Assembly: GCA_963765375.1 (NCBI GenBank)
Contig: CAVXVZ010000011.1
Span: 186,001-250,000, forward strand
Source of the DNA: Roseiarcus sp963765375
Lineage (GTDB): Bacteria; Pseudomonadota; Alphaproteobacteria; Rhizobiales; Beijerinckiaceae
Reading direction: 5' to 3'
Length of the DNA: 64,000 nt
Under the pieces are notes generated by a model. That model ran no database searches. It was not told where the DNA came from and was given only the letters and a program-made list of their open reading frames with translations. Below are positions 46,421-55,130 of the stretch, piece by piece. Numbering within the stretch: position 1 is the first letter of the stretch; each line of letters starts with the position of its first letter. A program made the position numbers and the translations under genes.

Positions 46421-46915
46421 CTACCCGCCGAGCGCCGCCTCCAATAAATCGAGCCCGACCCTGACCGAGGCGAGGCGCACGGCGTCGCGGCCGATGTCGC
46501 CGAACCGCTCTTCGCGGGCGACCGTCGGCCCGCCGCGCCGCGCGCAGGCAAAATGGACGAGCCCGACCGGCTTCGCCGCCGTCCCACCGTCCGGCCCGGC
46601 GATTCCGGTGACGCTGAGCGCGACCTCGGCGCGCGAGGCTTCGATCGCCCCCTCGGCCATCGCCCGCGCCGTCTCTTGGCTGACCGCCCCATACCCCGCC
46701 AGCGTCGAGGCCGGAACGGCGAGCAGCTCCTCCTTGGCCGCGTTGGAATAGACGACAAATCCGCGCTCGACCACGTTGGAAGAGCCCGGAATCTCGGTCA
46801 GCAGCGCCGCGATGAGCCCGCCGGTGCACGATTCCGCCGTCGCGACCGTCAGGCCCGCGCTTCGGAAGCGAACAATGAGCTCGGCGGCGCGGGCAAGAAG
46901 GTCGTGCGGGAACAT
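46421..46915 (-). CDS. pncC: Nicotinamide-nucleotide amidohydrolase (CinA C-terminal domain)
   Basis: A 164-residue stand-alone CinA C-terminal domain that converts NMN to nicotinate mononucleotide in pyridine-nucleotide recycling. Conserved features are TVATAESCTGGLIAALLTEIPGSS split by the catalytic Ser/Cys region, then VSQETARAMAEGA and VTGIAGPDGGT. ATG 46915 begins the family N-terminus; the frame extends upstream without homology. Confidence 0.9.
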   Translation of the reverse strand: MFPHDLLARAAELIVRFRSAGLTVATAESCTGGLIAALLTEIPGSSNVVERGFVVYSNAAKEELLAVPASTLAGYGAVSQETARAMAEGAIEASRAEVALSVTGIAGPDGGTAAKPVGLVHFACARRGGPTVAREERFGDIGRDAVRLASVRVGLDLLEAALGG

Positions 46916-47168
46916 GGGATCGGGCCGGGAGGAGCGCGGATTGACGGGAGGGTACCGCAACTTTGCGGTTGGGCGAAAGCGTCGCTTCCGGTTTGCCGTC
47001 CGCCGCCGCATGCGGACTGTGATCGTCGTCACTGACGTGGCCGATGAATTCGGCTGATGAAATGTGCTAAAAAGAGCACGTCCTGAAGGAAGGATTTGGC
47101 GACACGCAAGAACGCTTGGCGGGCGGGGGTCGAGTGGAGGAATTTGCCGACCCAAGGAGAGATGGCCG

Positions 47169-48587
47169 ATGCGAACCGTCGAAATCGGGAGCGCCGCCAG
47201 GGCTCTCACTCCAATATCCGCGTTCAACAACCTGTTCCTGATAACCGGGATTTATTGGATTTCTGGCGCGGCCGAGGACCTGATCAGAGGCAGGCTCAGC
47301 CTTGGAATGCTTGCCGGATACGCGCTCCTGGCGCCTCCGCTGTGGTTGGCCTGGCGGACCATGGATCCGATCCGAGCAGTTTTCAGTAAGCACGGGTTCT
47401 GGATATACATCTACACTGGCGTATTGGCGAGCGCTATTGCGTTGATTGGTCTATCAATACTTATTAATCGAGAGGATATAAACGCGTTTCTTGCTTTGTC
47501 CTCCGCCATTTATGTCCCATTTGCGTTTGCCGCGGCGCTCGGGGTTCGGCGATTGAAGAAGAGCGTCATTGCTCCTTTCGGATTGAGCCTCGCGACGCTG
47601 ATGGATCGGGCAGGGGAGAACGCGCCTCGGCCGAAGACAACGAGTTGCCCTCGGTTGAACCCAACGAGGGGTTGGACCCTGTTGGCCGCCGGGGCGCTCA
47701 TCTTTCTGGGCCGGGCGATCTTTGTCGACTTTGCCGTCGACATTTCCAGCGACAATCATGGGAAAGGTCTAGGAGCTCTCGGGAACATCGACCAAATGCT
47801 GACTTTGCTCGGGTGCTACGTCCTCATGCGGGCCCGCGCGAACTTCCAGCCGAAGGCCGAGGGTCTCCTGTCCGTCGACCGAAGGCCGGCCACTCTCTTT
47901 CTGAGATCGTTTTCCGACGACGAGAAATTGCAGGCTTTTCGAACCAGTCAGTACGCCCTGTTCGACTTTTCGCTGGAAGGCCGGCTGGCGGGTCACTTTG
48001 CTGCTTCGGGCCCGTTCATCGCGGTCGGCTCGCCGAGCCATGAGACGCCTCCGGCTGGCGCTGCGCGGGCTTTTCTTGGCGACGACGAGTGGCAAGGGCG
48101 CGTGGGTCAGTGGATGCAATCGGCGCGTCTGATCATTGTGGTCGCGGGGACCACCAAGTGGGTCGAGTGGGAACTCGATCAAGTCGTCAAGCGGGGATTT
48201 GTCGACAAGTTGATCGTGCTCTTTCCCGAGAAAGCCCACATCGCCAAAACGACCTTCACTTGGAAACCTCCCTTCTATGTCCGCTCGAGCAATGCGGACG
48301 CGCGCCTCGAGGGCGTCAGAACCGCGTTTCGGGACAGTCCCTGGGCGAGCGACTTGCTCGGCCTCGAAGACCCAAACCGGATCCGTAGCCTGACATTCGG
48401 CCCGGGCGGCGAGGTCACTCTCGTCGCAGGCGCCTCGGGAAGCCGAAACGAGTGTCACCTCGCCGTTCTGATCGCCGAACAAGTGCTTGTTCGCCGGATA
48501 GAGGACAAGGCGGCGCAGGGCGACAACCTAGCGGTTGCGGCGCCGCGAGTGGCGCGAGCGCCGGGATTGGTCGAGGGCCGGGCGTAA
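47169..48587 (+). CDS. Membrane protein with a TIR-like C-terminal domain
   Basis: A 472-residue protein. About five to six transmembrane helices occupy residues 15-225. The cytoplasmic domain (about 245-430) has ATLFLRSFSDDE, FIAVGSPSHETPP, DDEWQGRVGQW, LIIVVAGTTKWVEWELDQV and DKLIVLFPEKA. This alternation of beta-strand and helix, with the WEWELDQV helix, resembles distant TIR/STIR-type folds. Glu in that helix may be functionally important. GGAGA precedes ATG 47169. Function is unknown; it parallels the TIR protein at 11112-12836 in general layout but is not closely related. Confidence 0.6.
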   Translation: MRTVEIGSAARALTPISAFNNLFLITGIYWISGAAEDLIRGRLSLGMLAGYALLAPPLWLAWRTMDPIRAVFSKHGFWIYIYTGVLASAIALIGLSILINREDINAFLALSSAIYVPFAFAAALGVRRLKKSVIAPFGLSLATLMDRAGENAPRPKTTSCPRLNPTRGWTLLAAGALIFLGRAIFVDFAVDISSDNHGKGLGALGNIDQMLTLLGCYVLMRARANFQPKAEGLLSVDRRPATLFLRSFSDDEKLQAFRTSQYALFDFSLEGRLAGHFAASGPFIAVGSPSHETPPAGAARAFLGDDEWQGRVGQWMQSARLIIVVAGTTKWVEWELDQVVKRGFVDKLIVLFPEKAHIAKTTFTWKPPFYVRSSNADARLEGVRTAFRDSPWASDLLGLEDPNRIRSLTFGPGGEVTLVAGASGSRNECHLAVLIAEQVLVRRIEDKAAQGDNLAVAAPRVARAPGLVEGRA

Positions 48588-48687
48588 CGAATCGCTCTCC
48601 GGCTTCGCGGAGCTCGCGTTCGGGGCTTCGGTCGCCCGCATGAAGAGAGGCGGCGCGCCAACTCGGCAAGCCATGTCAGCTCGGTTA

Positions 48688-48978
48688 TCACGTGCCGGTC
48701 TTTGGGCGCCGATCGGTCGCCACGAAGTACGCCTCGCCGCTGTGGTTCCTTGCGGCGTCGACCACCAGATTGACGATGGCCTCGCGAACGAGAGGATCCT
48801 TGATCTGGACGAAGGCTCGATTCAGGCGCAACCCCTGGTCGCGCAGCGCCTGATGGTCGGCGGTTCGTTCGACATCGGTCGCCTCGGGCAAATCTTCCGC
48901 CATTGCGGCGCCTGGCGCGCGCCCGCCAGCCCGCCGGAAGCCGGGAGGATGGTCGATGCGATTCATCTTGGTCGCCAT
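48688..48978 (-). CDS. Small hypothetical protein (96 aa)
   Basis: A protein whose C-terminal half has a well-ordered helix, FVQIKDPLVREAIVNLV, resembling tails of small regulatory proteins in Hyphomicrobiales. The N-terminal 30 residues are basic and unstructured. GGAAAG lies about six bases before ATG 48978. I cannot assign a function. It is convergent with the membrane protein upstream. Confidence 0.5.
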   Translation of the reverse strand: MATKMNRIDHPPGFRRAGGRAPGAAMAEDLPEATDVERTADHQALRDQGLRLNRAFVQIKDPLVREAIVNLVVDAARNHSGEAYFVATDRRPKTGT

Positions 48979-49260
48979 TTCGCGCTTTCCGTGGACCTAA
49001 CACCGCATCCGTCAAATAATTCGGAAGCTTTTTGGTTCCGTCATCGGCCGCGCGGCCAGGAACCGGCTTGATCGAAATCAAAACGCGGACGGTCGTCGCG
49101 CGTTGGTCGATCGCCGCCGAAGCTGGCGGATGAGCCCCGCCTGCAAGGGTCGGGGCGCGGCTCCGCATTTTTGTCGATTGGCGCGGGGCTCCCGGAGCGG
49201 CAACGTTAGGGAAGTCGCGCGCCTCGAGTTTTGACCGCCGAGGCCAACCGCACGCGGCTT
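48979..49260. other. No gene seen
   Basis: No supported coding region lies here on either strand; open frames are shadow-like and lack start signals. The next feature is a strong plus-strand terminator, so this stretch could encode an untranslated RNA. Confidence 0.4.
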
Positions 49261-49297
49261 GCCCCGCGCCCAGCCCTTCCGGCGCGGGGCTTTTTTT
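49261..49297 (+). terminator. Strong intrinsic terminator without an evident gene before it
   Basis: GCCCCGCGCC (49261-49270), a 10-base loop, GGCGCGGGGC (49281-49290) and seven T residues (49291-49297). The stem is perfect. The nearest plus-strand gene ends at 48587, almost 700 bases upstream, so it may end a small RNA or a very long 3' leader. Confidence 0.85.
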
Positions 49298-49877
49298 GGC
49301 CTGCGCGGCCGCCAGGGCCGGCGCGTCATTGGCCAGCGCGAAACGGCGCCCGCGCGAAACCGGGACGCCTGCCTGGTTCCAATGCTGACAGATCCGAATA
49401 TCTCCTGATAGTTCCCACGAATTCTTCATGCAGAGGGCGAGCGAGCGGTGTCATCGATTCGTGGCGCAGGCGTCGAATGTTGTTTCTTATAATCGGAAAT
49501 TGTGCTAACGTTTTGGTGTTATCAGGAGCTTCTTCCGTGGTCCATTGCTTCGCCGCCCTTGCCCTCTTGGCCGGTCGCCCGGGCGGTCGCGCCGTCGCGC
49601 GCCAAGGGGCGTGGAGCGGGGCAAAAAGGAATTTTCGCGGCAGGCGTCGGCGCAACCCGCTGAAAAGTCTCAAAACGGCCAAGGGAATCCAAGGAAATCA
49701 AAGCATTTTCCTTGGCCGGATTTGGCTGGATTTCGCGCCGTTTTGGGTAGACTTTGCTAAATTTGGCCCGGCTTGGAAAATCTTTGGGAGCTCCGGCCTC
49801 GGCCAGGGCCGGAAACACGGCGCTCCAGCGGATTTCGCGCCCGCGAACGGCGCGGCGGTGGAGGCGCCGGACTGAAT
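49298..49877. other. No gene seen
   Basis: Open frames on both strands are compositionally odd and lack start signals. The stretch 49620-49830 is rich in GGATTT/TTTGG-like words. I cannot support a coding or RNA gene in it. Confidence 0.4.
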
Positions 49878-49937
49878 TTGGTACTTGGGATGGTGAAATT
49901 GGTACTTGGGATCGTGGATTTGGTACCTGGGATCATG
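49878..49937 (+). repeat. 21-bp tandem repeat running into a start codon
   Basis: Three units begin at 49878, 49899 and 49920 with the shared core TTGGTACyTGGGAT. The ATG of the next gene (49935) is part of unit 3; units 1 and 2 have TGGTGA and CGTGG at that place. The repeat may tune translation start or result from slippage. Confidence 0.75.
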
Positions 49938-50393
49938 ACGAGCCACGCCAAGCCGCGCCCCTTCACGATCGACGAACTGCGCGCCTATCTCCTCGAGATC
50001 TTTCCCGAACTCTGGAAGCGCGGCGATCTGCGGATCGAGGACCTCGCGCCAATGGCGGCGACGCTGCGCCTCGTCCACCATCCAAGACACCTGAGGCCAG
50101 GCGGCACGATCTCCGGTCCGGCGATGTTCGCGCTCTGCGACGTCGCCCTCTATGTCGCGATCCTCGGCGAGCTCGGGCGGGTCGCGCATGCGGTGACCAC
50201 CAACGTCTCGATCAATTTCCTGCGCAAGCCCGCGCCCGCCGACCTCATCGGCAAGGCGAAATTGATCAAGCTCGGCAAGCGGCTCGCGGTCGGCGAGGTG
50301 GCGCTCTACTCGGAGGGGGAGAGCCAAATGGTCGCGCATGCGACCGGGACCTATTCGCTACCGGCGCGCGGGGAGGAGGCCGGGTTGTCATGA
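49935..50393 (+). CDS. PaaI-family acyl-CoA thioesterase
   Basis: A 152-residue hot-dog-fold protein. The family pattern is clear: LRPGGTISGPAMFALCDVALY at 55-75 forms the central helix and TTNVSINFLRKP the following strand. Most members hydrolyse acyl- or aryl-CoA esters; the substrate here is unknown. ATG 49935 lies within the last unit of a 21-bp repeat. The gene precedes rplM by 135 bases, containing an rplM promoter. Confidence 0.85.
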   Translation: MTSHAKPRPFTIDELRAYLLEIFPELWKRGDLRIEDLAPMAATLRLVHHPRHLRPGGTISGPAMFALCDVALYVAILGELGRVAHAVTTNVSINFLRKPAPADLIGKAKLIKLGKRLAVGEVALYSEGESQMVAHATGTYSLPARGEEAGLS

Positions 50394-50404
50394 CGGGGAA
50401 AGGC

Positions 50405-50422
50405 GCGGTATCATAATACCGC
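50405..50422. repeat. Short perfect inverted repeat
   Basis: GCGGTAT-CATA-ATACCGC, 7-bp arms. It lies just after the PaaI stop and before the rplM promoter. It may be a regulator site or a weak transcript end; no T-run follows. Confidence 0.5.
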
Positions 50423-50467
50423 ATATTTGTAGTTCGCGGTTTTCGTGATGATTCCAGCGCTTGAGTG

Positions 50468-50496
50468 TTGACATTCCGCGCCGGGCGCGGCTAGAA
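50468..50496 (+). promoter_or_regulatory. Sigma-70-type promoter of rplM-rpsI
   Basis: TTGACA (50468-50473), 17-base spacer, CTAGAA (50491-50496). The rplM start is 32 bases further on. The match and spacing are typical of ribosomal-protein promoters in this group. Confidence 0.75.
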
Positions 50497-50528
50497 GCCC
50501 GCCACCTGAACCAAGGCGGACTTAAGTC

Positions 50529-51011
50529 ATGTTCGGCAAAACCCATTCGACCAAGAGCGCCGAGGTCGAGAAGAAGTGGCTTCTCATCGACGCCAAGGGC
50601 CTCGTCGTCGGGCGCCTGGCTTCGATCGTCGCCATGCGGCTGCGCGGCAAGCACAAAGCCAGCTTCACCCCCCACGTCGACGACGGCGACAATGTGATCG
50701 TGGTCAACGCCGACAAGGTGGTGTTCACCGGCCGCAAGCTCGACCAGAAGGTCTATTACCACTACAGCGGCTATATCGGCGGCATCAAGGAACGTGCGGC
50801 CAAGTCGATCCTCGAGGGCAAGTTCCCCGAACGCATCGTCGAGAAGGCGGTCGAGCGCATGCTTCCGCGCGGGCCTTTGGGCAAGAAGCAGCTCGGCAAC
50901 CTGCGCGTCTACAAAGGGCCGGACCACCCGCACGCAGCGCAGACGCCGACCGTGCTCGACGTCGCGAAACTCAACCCCAAGAACAGCCGGAGCGCTGAAA
51001 TCCATGGCTGA
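50529..51011 (+). CDS. rplM: 50S ribosomal protein L13
   Basis: A 160-residue protein of the large subunit, binding 23S rRNA early in assembly. Conserved parts include WLLIDAKGLVVGRLAS, YHYSGYIGGIK and ERIVEKAVERMLPRGPLG. A longer C-terminal tail than in E. coli is usual for alphaproteobacteria. Its stop overlaps the rpsI start by eight bases. Confidence 0.97.
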   Translation: MFGKTHSTKSAEVEKKWLLIDAKGLVVGRLASIVAMRLRGKHKASFTPHVDDGDNVIVVNADKVVFTGRKLDQKVYYHYSGYIGGIKERAAKSILEGKFPERIVEKAVERMLPRGPLGKKQLGNLRVYKGPDHPHAAQTPTVLDVAKLNPKNSRSAEIHG

Positions 51012-51486
51012 AACGCTTGCTTCGCTCGCCGACCTCAAAGGCTCGGACGCCGCGCCCGCGCCCTCCGAGGCGCCGATCCATGTCCAGAAGCTCGACAAGC
51101 TCGGGCGCGCCTATGCGACCGGCAAACGCAAGAACGCGGTGGCGCGGGTATGGATCAAGCCGGGCAGGGGCCTGGCGACCGTCAACGGCAAGCCGCTCGA
51201 CCAGTATTTCGCCAGGCCCGTGCTGAGGATGATCCTGAGCCAGCCGCTGGTGGTCGTGAACCGGATCACCCAGTACGACTTGATGGTGACGGTGACCGGG
51301 GGCGGCCTTTCCGGCCAGGCCGGCGCCGTGCGTCACGGCCTCGCCAAGGCGCTGACCTATTACGAGCCGGACCTCAGGCCCGCGCTCAAGAAGGAAGGCT
51401 TCCTCACCCGAGATTCGCGCGTGGTCGAGCGCAAGAAGTATGGCCACCGCAAGGCGCGCGCGAGCTTCCAGTTCTCCAAGCGCTAA
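51004..51486 (+). CDS. rpsI: 30S ribosomal protein S9
   Basis: A 160-residue protein whose C-terminal tail (KKYGHRKARASFQFSKR) reaches the P-site tRNA. YATGKRKNAVARVWIKPG is the conserved start of the fold; about 30 extra N-terminal residues are typical of this class. It is coupled to rplM through an eight-base overlap. Confidence 0.97.
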   Translation: MAETLASLADLKGSDAAPAPSEAPIHVQKLDKLGRAYATGKRKNAVARVWIKPGRGLATVNGKPLDQYFARPVLRMILSQPLVVVNRITQYDLMVTVTGGGLSGQAGAVRHGLAKALTYYEPDLRPALKKEGFLTRDSRVVERKKYGHRKARASFQFSKR

Positions 51487-51505
51487 GCGCGGGGCGCATC
51501 GAGAT

Positions 51506-51936
51506 TCAATTCGGCTCGAGGACCTCGACGAAAGGGAAGCGGGAAATCCGCGTCCCGTGTGCAGATGCGGCTGACCCCGTGCTCGTGCATCAGGATTGCT
51601 GTGTGTGGGTCATGGACCAGATTGCCGGCAAGCCAAGGAAGCTCGCCGACGACCTGCGCTGCAACGTCCGCGCGCCGCTCTGTCGCAACCAGAACGCCGA
51701 GCCCCGGCGAGGCCAGGGGGGCAGAGAGGAACGCCATCGCCTGCCTTGCATTCCAAAGCTTCCGCAAGATGCGGGGTGCGTCGTCACCCGCATGAATTCA
51801 TACAAGATGGACCAGGTCACGTACCATGCGTCCGGCCGGTGTCTTCGCCGCTCGATCCATTCGCTGCACTTGCCATGCCAATCTGAATCCGCGTCTGCGG
51901 CGTAAACGAGGATGTGTTGGTGTCGACGACGAGCAC
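51506..51936 (-). pseudogene. VapC-type PIN-domain toxin, decayed
   Basis: From GTG 51936 the start VLVVDTN is followed, after a 2-base insertion near 51914-51920, by ILVYAADADSDWHGKCSEW. A second shift in the C run paired with 51773-51776 (one base short) leads to LRKLWNARQAMAFL. A third near 51541-51543 (one extra) gives FPFVEVLEPN and the stop at 51506. The three events sum to the observed length of 431 nt (3n+2). Segments HDPHTAILMHEHGVSRICTRDADF carry the PIN Asp residues. No vapB is adjacent, so it is an orphan remnant. Confidence 0.75.
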
Positions 51937-51986
51937 CCGCTAACGACCTTCCATCGCCCGACACAAATGATCGCCGGAGATTTAGC

Positions 51987-52427
51987 TTGAAGTTCGCACT
52001 CTTGCTTCTGGCCGGCGCGCTGCTCCTCGTGGACCGCGCCGACGCCCTCGAATGGCGCTGGAGTTATCAAGGCCAGGGGGTCGCAGCGTCGGGCACGTTC
52101 ACGACGAAGGATGCGCCCAACGGCGACGGCTTCTACCAGATCACCGCAATCGCAGGCCAAGCCAATGGCGTAGCCATTACGGGCCTGCAACCGCCCGGGA
52201 CCTCAGTTCCCGGCAACGACGGCTATCCGGTCGACAATCTCGTCAGGGCCGCCGCGCCGCAGCTTTCCAAGAACGGCTTCGGCTACGCGCTCGCCGACGG
52301 GACTTACGCCAATCCCTTCTACGGGGCCCGTTTCGCCAAGCCGGACGTTTACGCGTTTTTCTCTGACCCAACGAACCGCCGCACCAGCGAACCTTCCGTC
52401 TCCTTCACCGCGACACTCGCGCCGTAG
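51987..52427 (+). CDS. Exported hypothetical protein (146 aa), PEP-CTERM-like ectodomain
   Basis: It has a signal peptide from TTG 51987 (KFALLLLAGALLLVDRADA, GGAGA upstream). The mature part has WSYQGQGVAASGTFTTKD, GFYQITAIAGQANGVAI and TGLQPPG, a beta-sandwich pattern found in many PEP-CTERM proteins. There is no PEP anchor here. It would be secreted or periplasmic. Its start region overlaps the vapC remnant region only marginally. Confidence 0.65.
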   Translation: MKFALLLLAGALLLVDRADALEWRWSYQGQGVAASGTFTTKDAPNGDGFYQITAIAGQANGVAITGLQPPGTSVPGNDGYPVDNLVRAAAPQLSKNGFGYALADGTYANPFYGARFAKPDVYAFFSDPTNRRTSEPSVSFTATLAP

Positions 52428-52601
52428 GCGGACGGTGGAGCCGAGCCCGCGCCTTTCCCGCCTTGACCATGACGGCCGTTTGTAGGAAGACCCGCCTCAT
52501 GATCGCCCGCTTGCTTTTCCGACTCCGACGACGCTGAAGAAGCGCTGAGTTCGCGCGAGCGCGACTTACCTTTCGGCTTTCGGACTTGAGCAGAGGCGAT
52601 C

Positions 52602-53516
52602 ATGGCGGCGAAGATCTTCATCGACGGCGAAGCGGGCACCACCGGCCTGCAAATCAGGGACAAGCTCGCAGGCTTGTCCGGCATCGAGCTCGCGAGTCTG
52701 CCTCCCGAGGCGCGCAAGGACGCAGGCGCCAAACAGAAACTCTATCGCGAAGTCGACGCCGTCATCCTCTGCCTGCCCGACGGGGCGGCGAAAGAGGCGG
52801 CAGACCTCATCGATGCGATGGGCGCCGGCGCGCCCCGCGTGATCGACGCCTCGTCCGCCCATCGGGTCGCGCCCGGCTGGACCTATGGCTTTCCCGAGCT
52901 CGCCGCCGGACAGGCGGAGGCGGTCGCCTCCGCCAGGAAGATCAGCAATCCGGGCTGTCACGCGACCGGCGCGATCGCGCTTCTGCGTCCGCTCGCCGAC
53001 GCCGGCCTCATCGCCCGCGACGCGGCCGTGTCGATCAGCTCGGTCAGTGGCTATTCGGGCGGCGGCAAGTCGATGATCGAGGCCTACGAGAGCGGCCGCG
53101 CGCCGGCCTTCGAGCTCTACGGGCTCGCATTCGAGCACAAGCACATGCCCGAAATCCAACTCTATTCAGGCCTGACGGCGCGGCCGATCTTTGCGCCGTC
53201 GGTCGGCAATTTCCGCCAGGGGATGCTGGTCAGCATCCCCCTCCATCTCGACGCGCTTCCGGGCAAGCCGAAGGCCGCCGAGCTCAGCGCCGCATTCAGG
53301 AAGCATTATCGCGGCCAGAAGCATGTCCATGTCATGGAGAACGACGACGGCGCGCGCATCGAACCGGAATCGCTCAACGGCACGAACGACATCGAGATCC
53401 ACGTGTTCGCCAGTGAGGCGCGCCGCCAGGCGCTGCTCGTCGCCAAATTCGACAACCTCGGCAAAGGCGCCTCGGGCGCGGCGGTGCAGAACCTCATGCT
53501 GACGCTTGGGCGATGA
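52602..53516 (+). CDS. argC: N-acetyl-gamma-glutamyl-phosphate reductase (short type)
   Basis: A 304-residue NADPH enzyme of arginine synthesis. FIDGEAGTTGLQI is the Rossmann start, and NPGCHATGAI holds catalytic Cys119. The length and the FIDGEAGTTG start are those of the short (type 2) ArgC of alphaproteobacteria. It stands 1.1 kb after rpsI, a gene order kept in many relatives, here interrupted by a vapC remnant and an exported protein. Confidence 0.95.
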   Translation: MAAKIFIDGEAGTTGLQIRDKLAGLSGIELASLPPEARKDAGAKQKLYREVDAVILCLPDGAAKEAADLIDAMGAGAPRVIDASSAHRVAPGWTYGFPELAAGQAEAVASARKISNPGCHATGAIALLRPLADAGLIARDAAVSISSVSGYSGGGKSMIEAYESGRAPAFELYGLAFEHKHMPEIQLYSGLTARPIFAPSVGNFRQGMLVSIPLHLDALPGKPKAAELSAAFRKHYRGQKHVHVMENDDGARIEPESLNGTNDIEIHVFASEARRQALLVAKFDNLGKGASGAAVQNLMLTLGR

Positions 53517-53529
53517 AGCGCGGGCGCCT

Positions 53530-53850
53530 TCACGGGCTGGGAGCGCGCGCCCCCAACAGAAACCGACCAAGAGCGCGAACGATCGTCTCCACAATCAAGC
53601 CCGCAAGATAGGCGAGCGCCGAGCCAAAGACGCCCGCGGCGACGACCCTTCCGCTCATGTCGCCGCCGAACGCGTAAGACCCCCCGCTCAGCGCCCGCAT
53701 GGTGAGCGTGAAGGGCAGGGCGGCGAGCGTAAGCGGGAGGTCGGCGAACCACGTTCCCGCGCGCCTGAGATAATCGACGTAGAGCGCGAGGAACGCCAGC
53801 GCGTAGAGGGCGGCGAGGACGGCGCCCGTCCACGACCGCAGGCGTTTCAT
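53530..53850 (-). CDS. Small membrane protein (106 aa)
   Basis: Three predicted transmembrane helices lie near residues 8-25, 39-55 and 66-90 (GVFGSALAYLAGLIVETIVRAL). It is not recognised. It lies 11 bases downstream of the FAH gene on the same strand, possibly in one operon. Confidence 0.65.
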   Translation of the reverse strand: MKRLRSWTGAVLAALYALAFLALYVDYLRRAGTWFADLPLTLAALPFTLTMRALSGGSYAFGGDMSGRVVAAGVFGSALAYLAGLIVETIVRALGRFLLGARAPSP

Positions 53851-53861
53851 CGGGTGTCAGC

Positions 53862-54713
53862 TCAATCGGCCTTCCAGGCGACGACATGCTGGTCCTGCCG
53901 CCCGAGCCCATCGATCCCAAGCGCCATCGTATCGCCGGCCTTCAAGAATCGCGGCGGCTTTTTGCCCGATCCGACGCCGGGCGGCGTGCCGGTGGTGATG
54001 ACGTCGCCGGGTTCGAGAGCAATGAACTGCGAGATATAGGAGACGAGCGTCCTGACGCCGAACACCATCGTCGCGGTCGAGCCGGCCTGCATGCGCTCGC
54101 CGCTGACGTCGAGCCACATGTTGAGCGCCTGAACGTTCTCGATCTCGTCCGGCGTCACGAGCCATGGCCCAAGCGGGCCAAAAGTGGGCGCGCTCTTGCC
54201 CTTCACCCACTGGCCGGACCGCTCGAGCTGGAATTCGCGCTCCGACACGTCGTTGCAGATGCAATAGCCGGCGACATGCGCGAGCGCCTTGTCCTCGCTG
54301 ACATAGCTCGCGCGGCTGCCGATCACGATCGCGAGCTCGACCTCCCAGTCCGTCTTCACCGAGCCTTTCGGGATCACGACGTCGTCGTTCGGTCCGACGA
54401 CGCAGTTGGGGGCCTTGGTGAACAGCACCGGCTCCTTGGGGACCGGCATGCCCAATTCAGCGGCGTGATCGGCGTAATTGAGCCCGACTGCGATGAAATT
54501 GCCAACCCGCCGCACGCACGGCCCGATTCTCGGCGCGCCGCGCACCGCCGGCAGGGATTCCGGCTTGAGCTTGGCCAAGCGCGCGAGCGCGCGCGGGGCG
54601 AGGGTGTCGGCGTCGATGTCCGCAATGACCTCGCTGAGGTCCCTGAGCTTGCCGGCCCGGTCGACGAGCGCGGGCTTCTCCTTGCCCGCCCTGCCATATC
54701 GCGCGAGTTTCAT
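53862..54713 (-). CDS. Fumarylacetoacetate hydrolase family protein
   Basis: A 283-residue enzyme. The metal-binding Glu residues lie in TDWEVELAIVIG, the Asp in CNDVSEREFQL, and GPWLVTPDEI and TGTPPGVGSGKKP are further family motifs. Members hydrolyse or isomerise catechol-pathway 2-oxo acids or ureidoglycolate; which applies is unknown. ATG 54713 starts the conserved MKLARYG. Confidence 0.88.
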   Translation of the reverse strand: MKLARYGRAGKEKPALVDRAGKLRDLSEVIADIDADTLAPRALARLAKLKPESLPAVRGAPRIGPCVRRVGNFIAVGLNYADHAAELGMPVPKEPVLFTKAPNCVVGPNDDVVIPKGSVKTDWEVELAIVIGSRASYVSEDKALAHVAGYCICNDVSEREFQLERSGQWVKGKSAPTFGPLGPWLVTPDEIENVQALNMWLDVSGERMQAGSTATMVFGVRTLVSYISQFIALEPGDVITTGTPPGVGSGKKPPRFLKAGDTMALGIDGLGRQDQHVVAWKAD

Positions 54714-55130
54714 CACCCCTCCCCAAATTGAAGCCGCCCGCAGCCGGGCCAGACCAGTTCGCGCCGTACCAAACGCTCCCGGCGTCGCCTCGTCAATCCT
54801 CGTGGCTCGCCTCTCCGAGGCGCCGACCACAGCGGCAGGCCGGACTTACGAAAAATTGAAGCCCGAGCCATTGGAATTCGCACGAATTGCGTACTATACC
54901 CATTTGCTCGCGTCGTCGGTTGTGCTGATTTGATGGCCGATGTTTCGAGACTCCTCAGGCTCTGGGGCAGGGCCTGGAGCGGAGCACGAAAAATTGTCGA
55001 ATGAACCCGCACCTGGCCGTACTTCAGGCTTGATCATGGTTCCATGAAAATGTCATCTGCTGCGGCCGCTGGACAAGGCCTATAAACAGCCGATAAATGG
55101 TAATCATCGAAACGCGAAAAGAACCTCAAT
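54714..55130. other. No gene seen
   Basis: This 417-base intergenic stretch between divergent genes is AT-richer near 54880-55130. I find no coding region, RNA gene or clear operator. Promoters for the flanking genes are expected here but none is convincing. Confidence 0.45.

Noticed and set aside
49231..49875. Long plus-strand open frame
   Set aside because: It runs through a strong terminator, and its composition and start are not gene-like.
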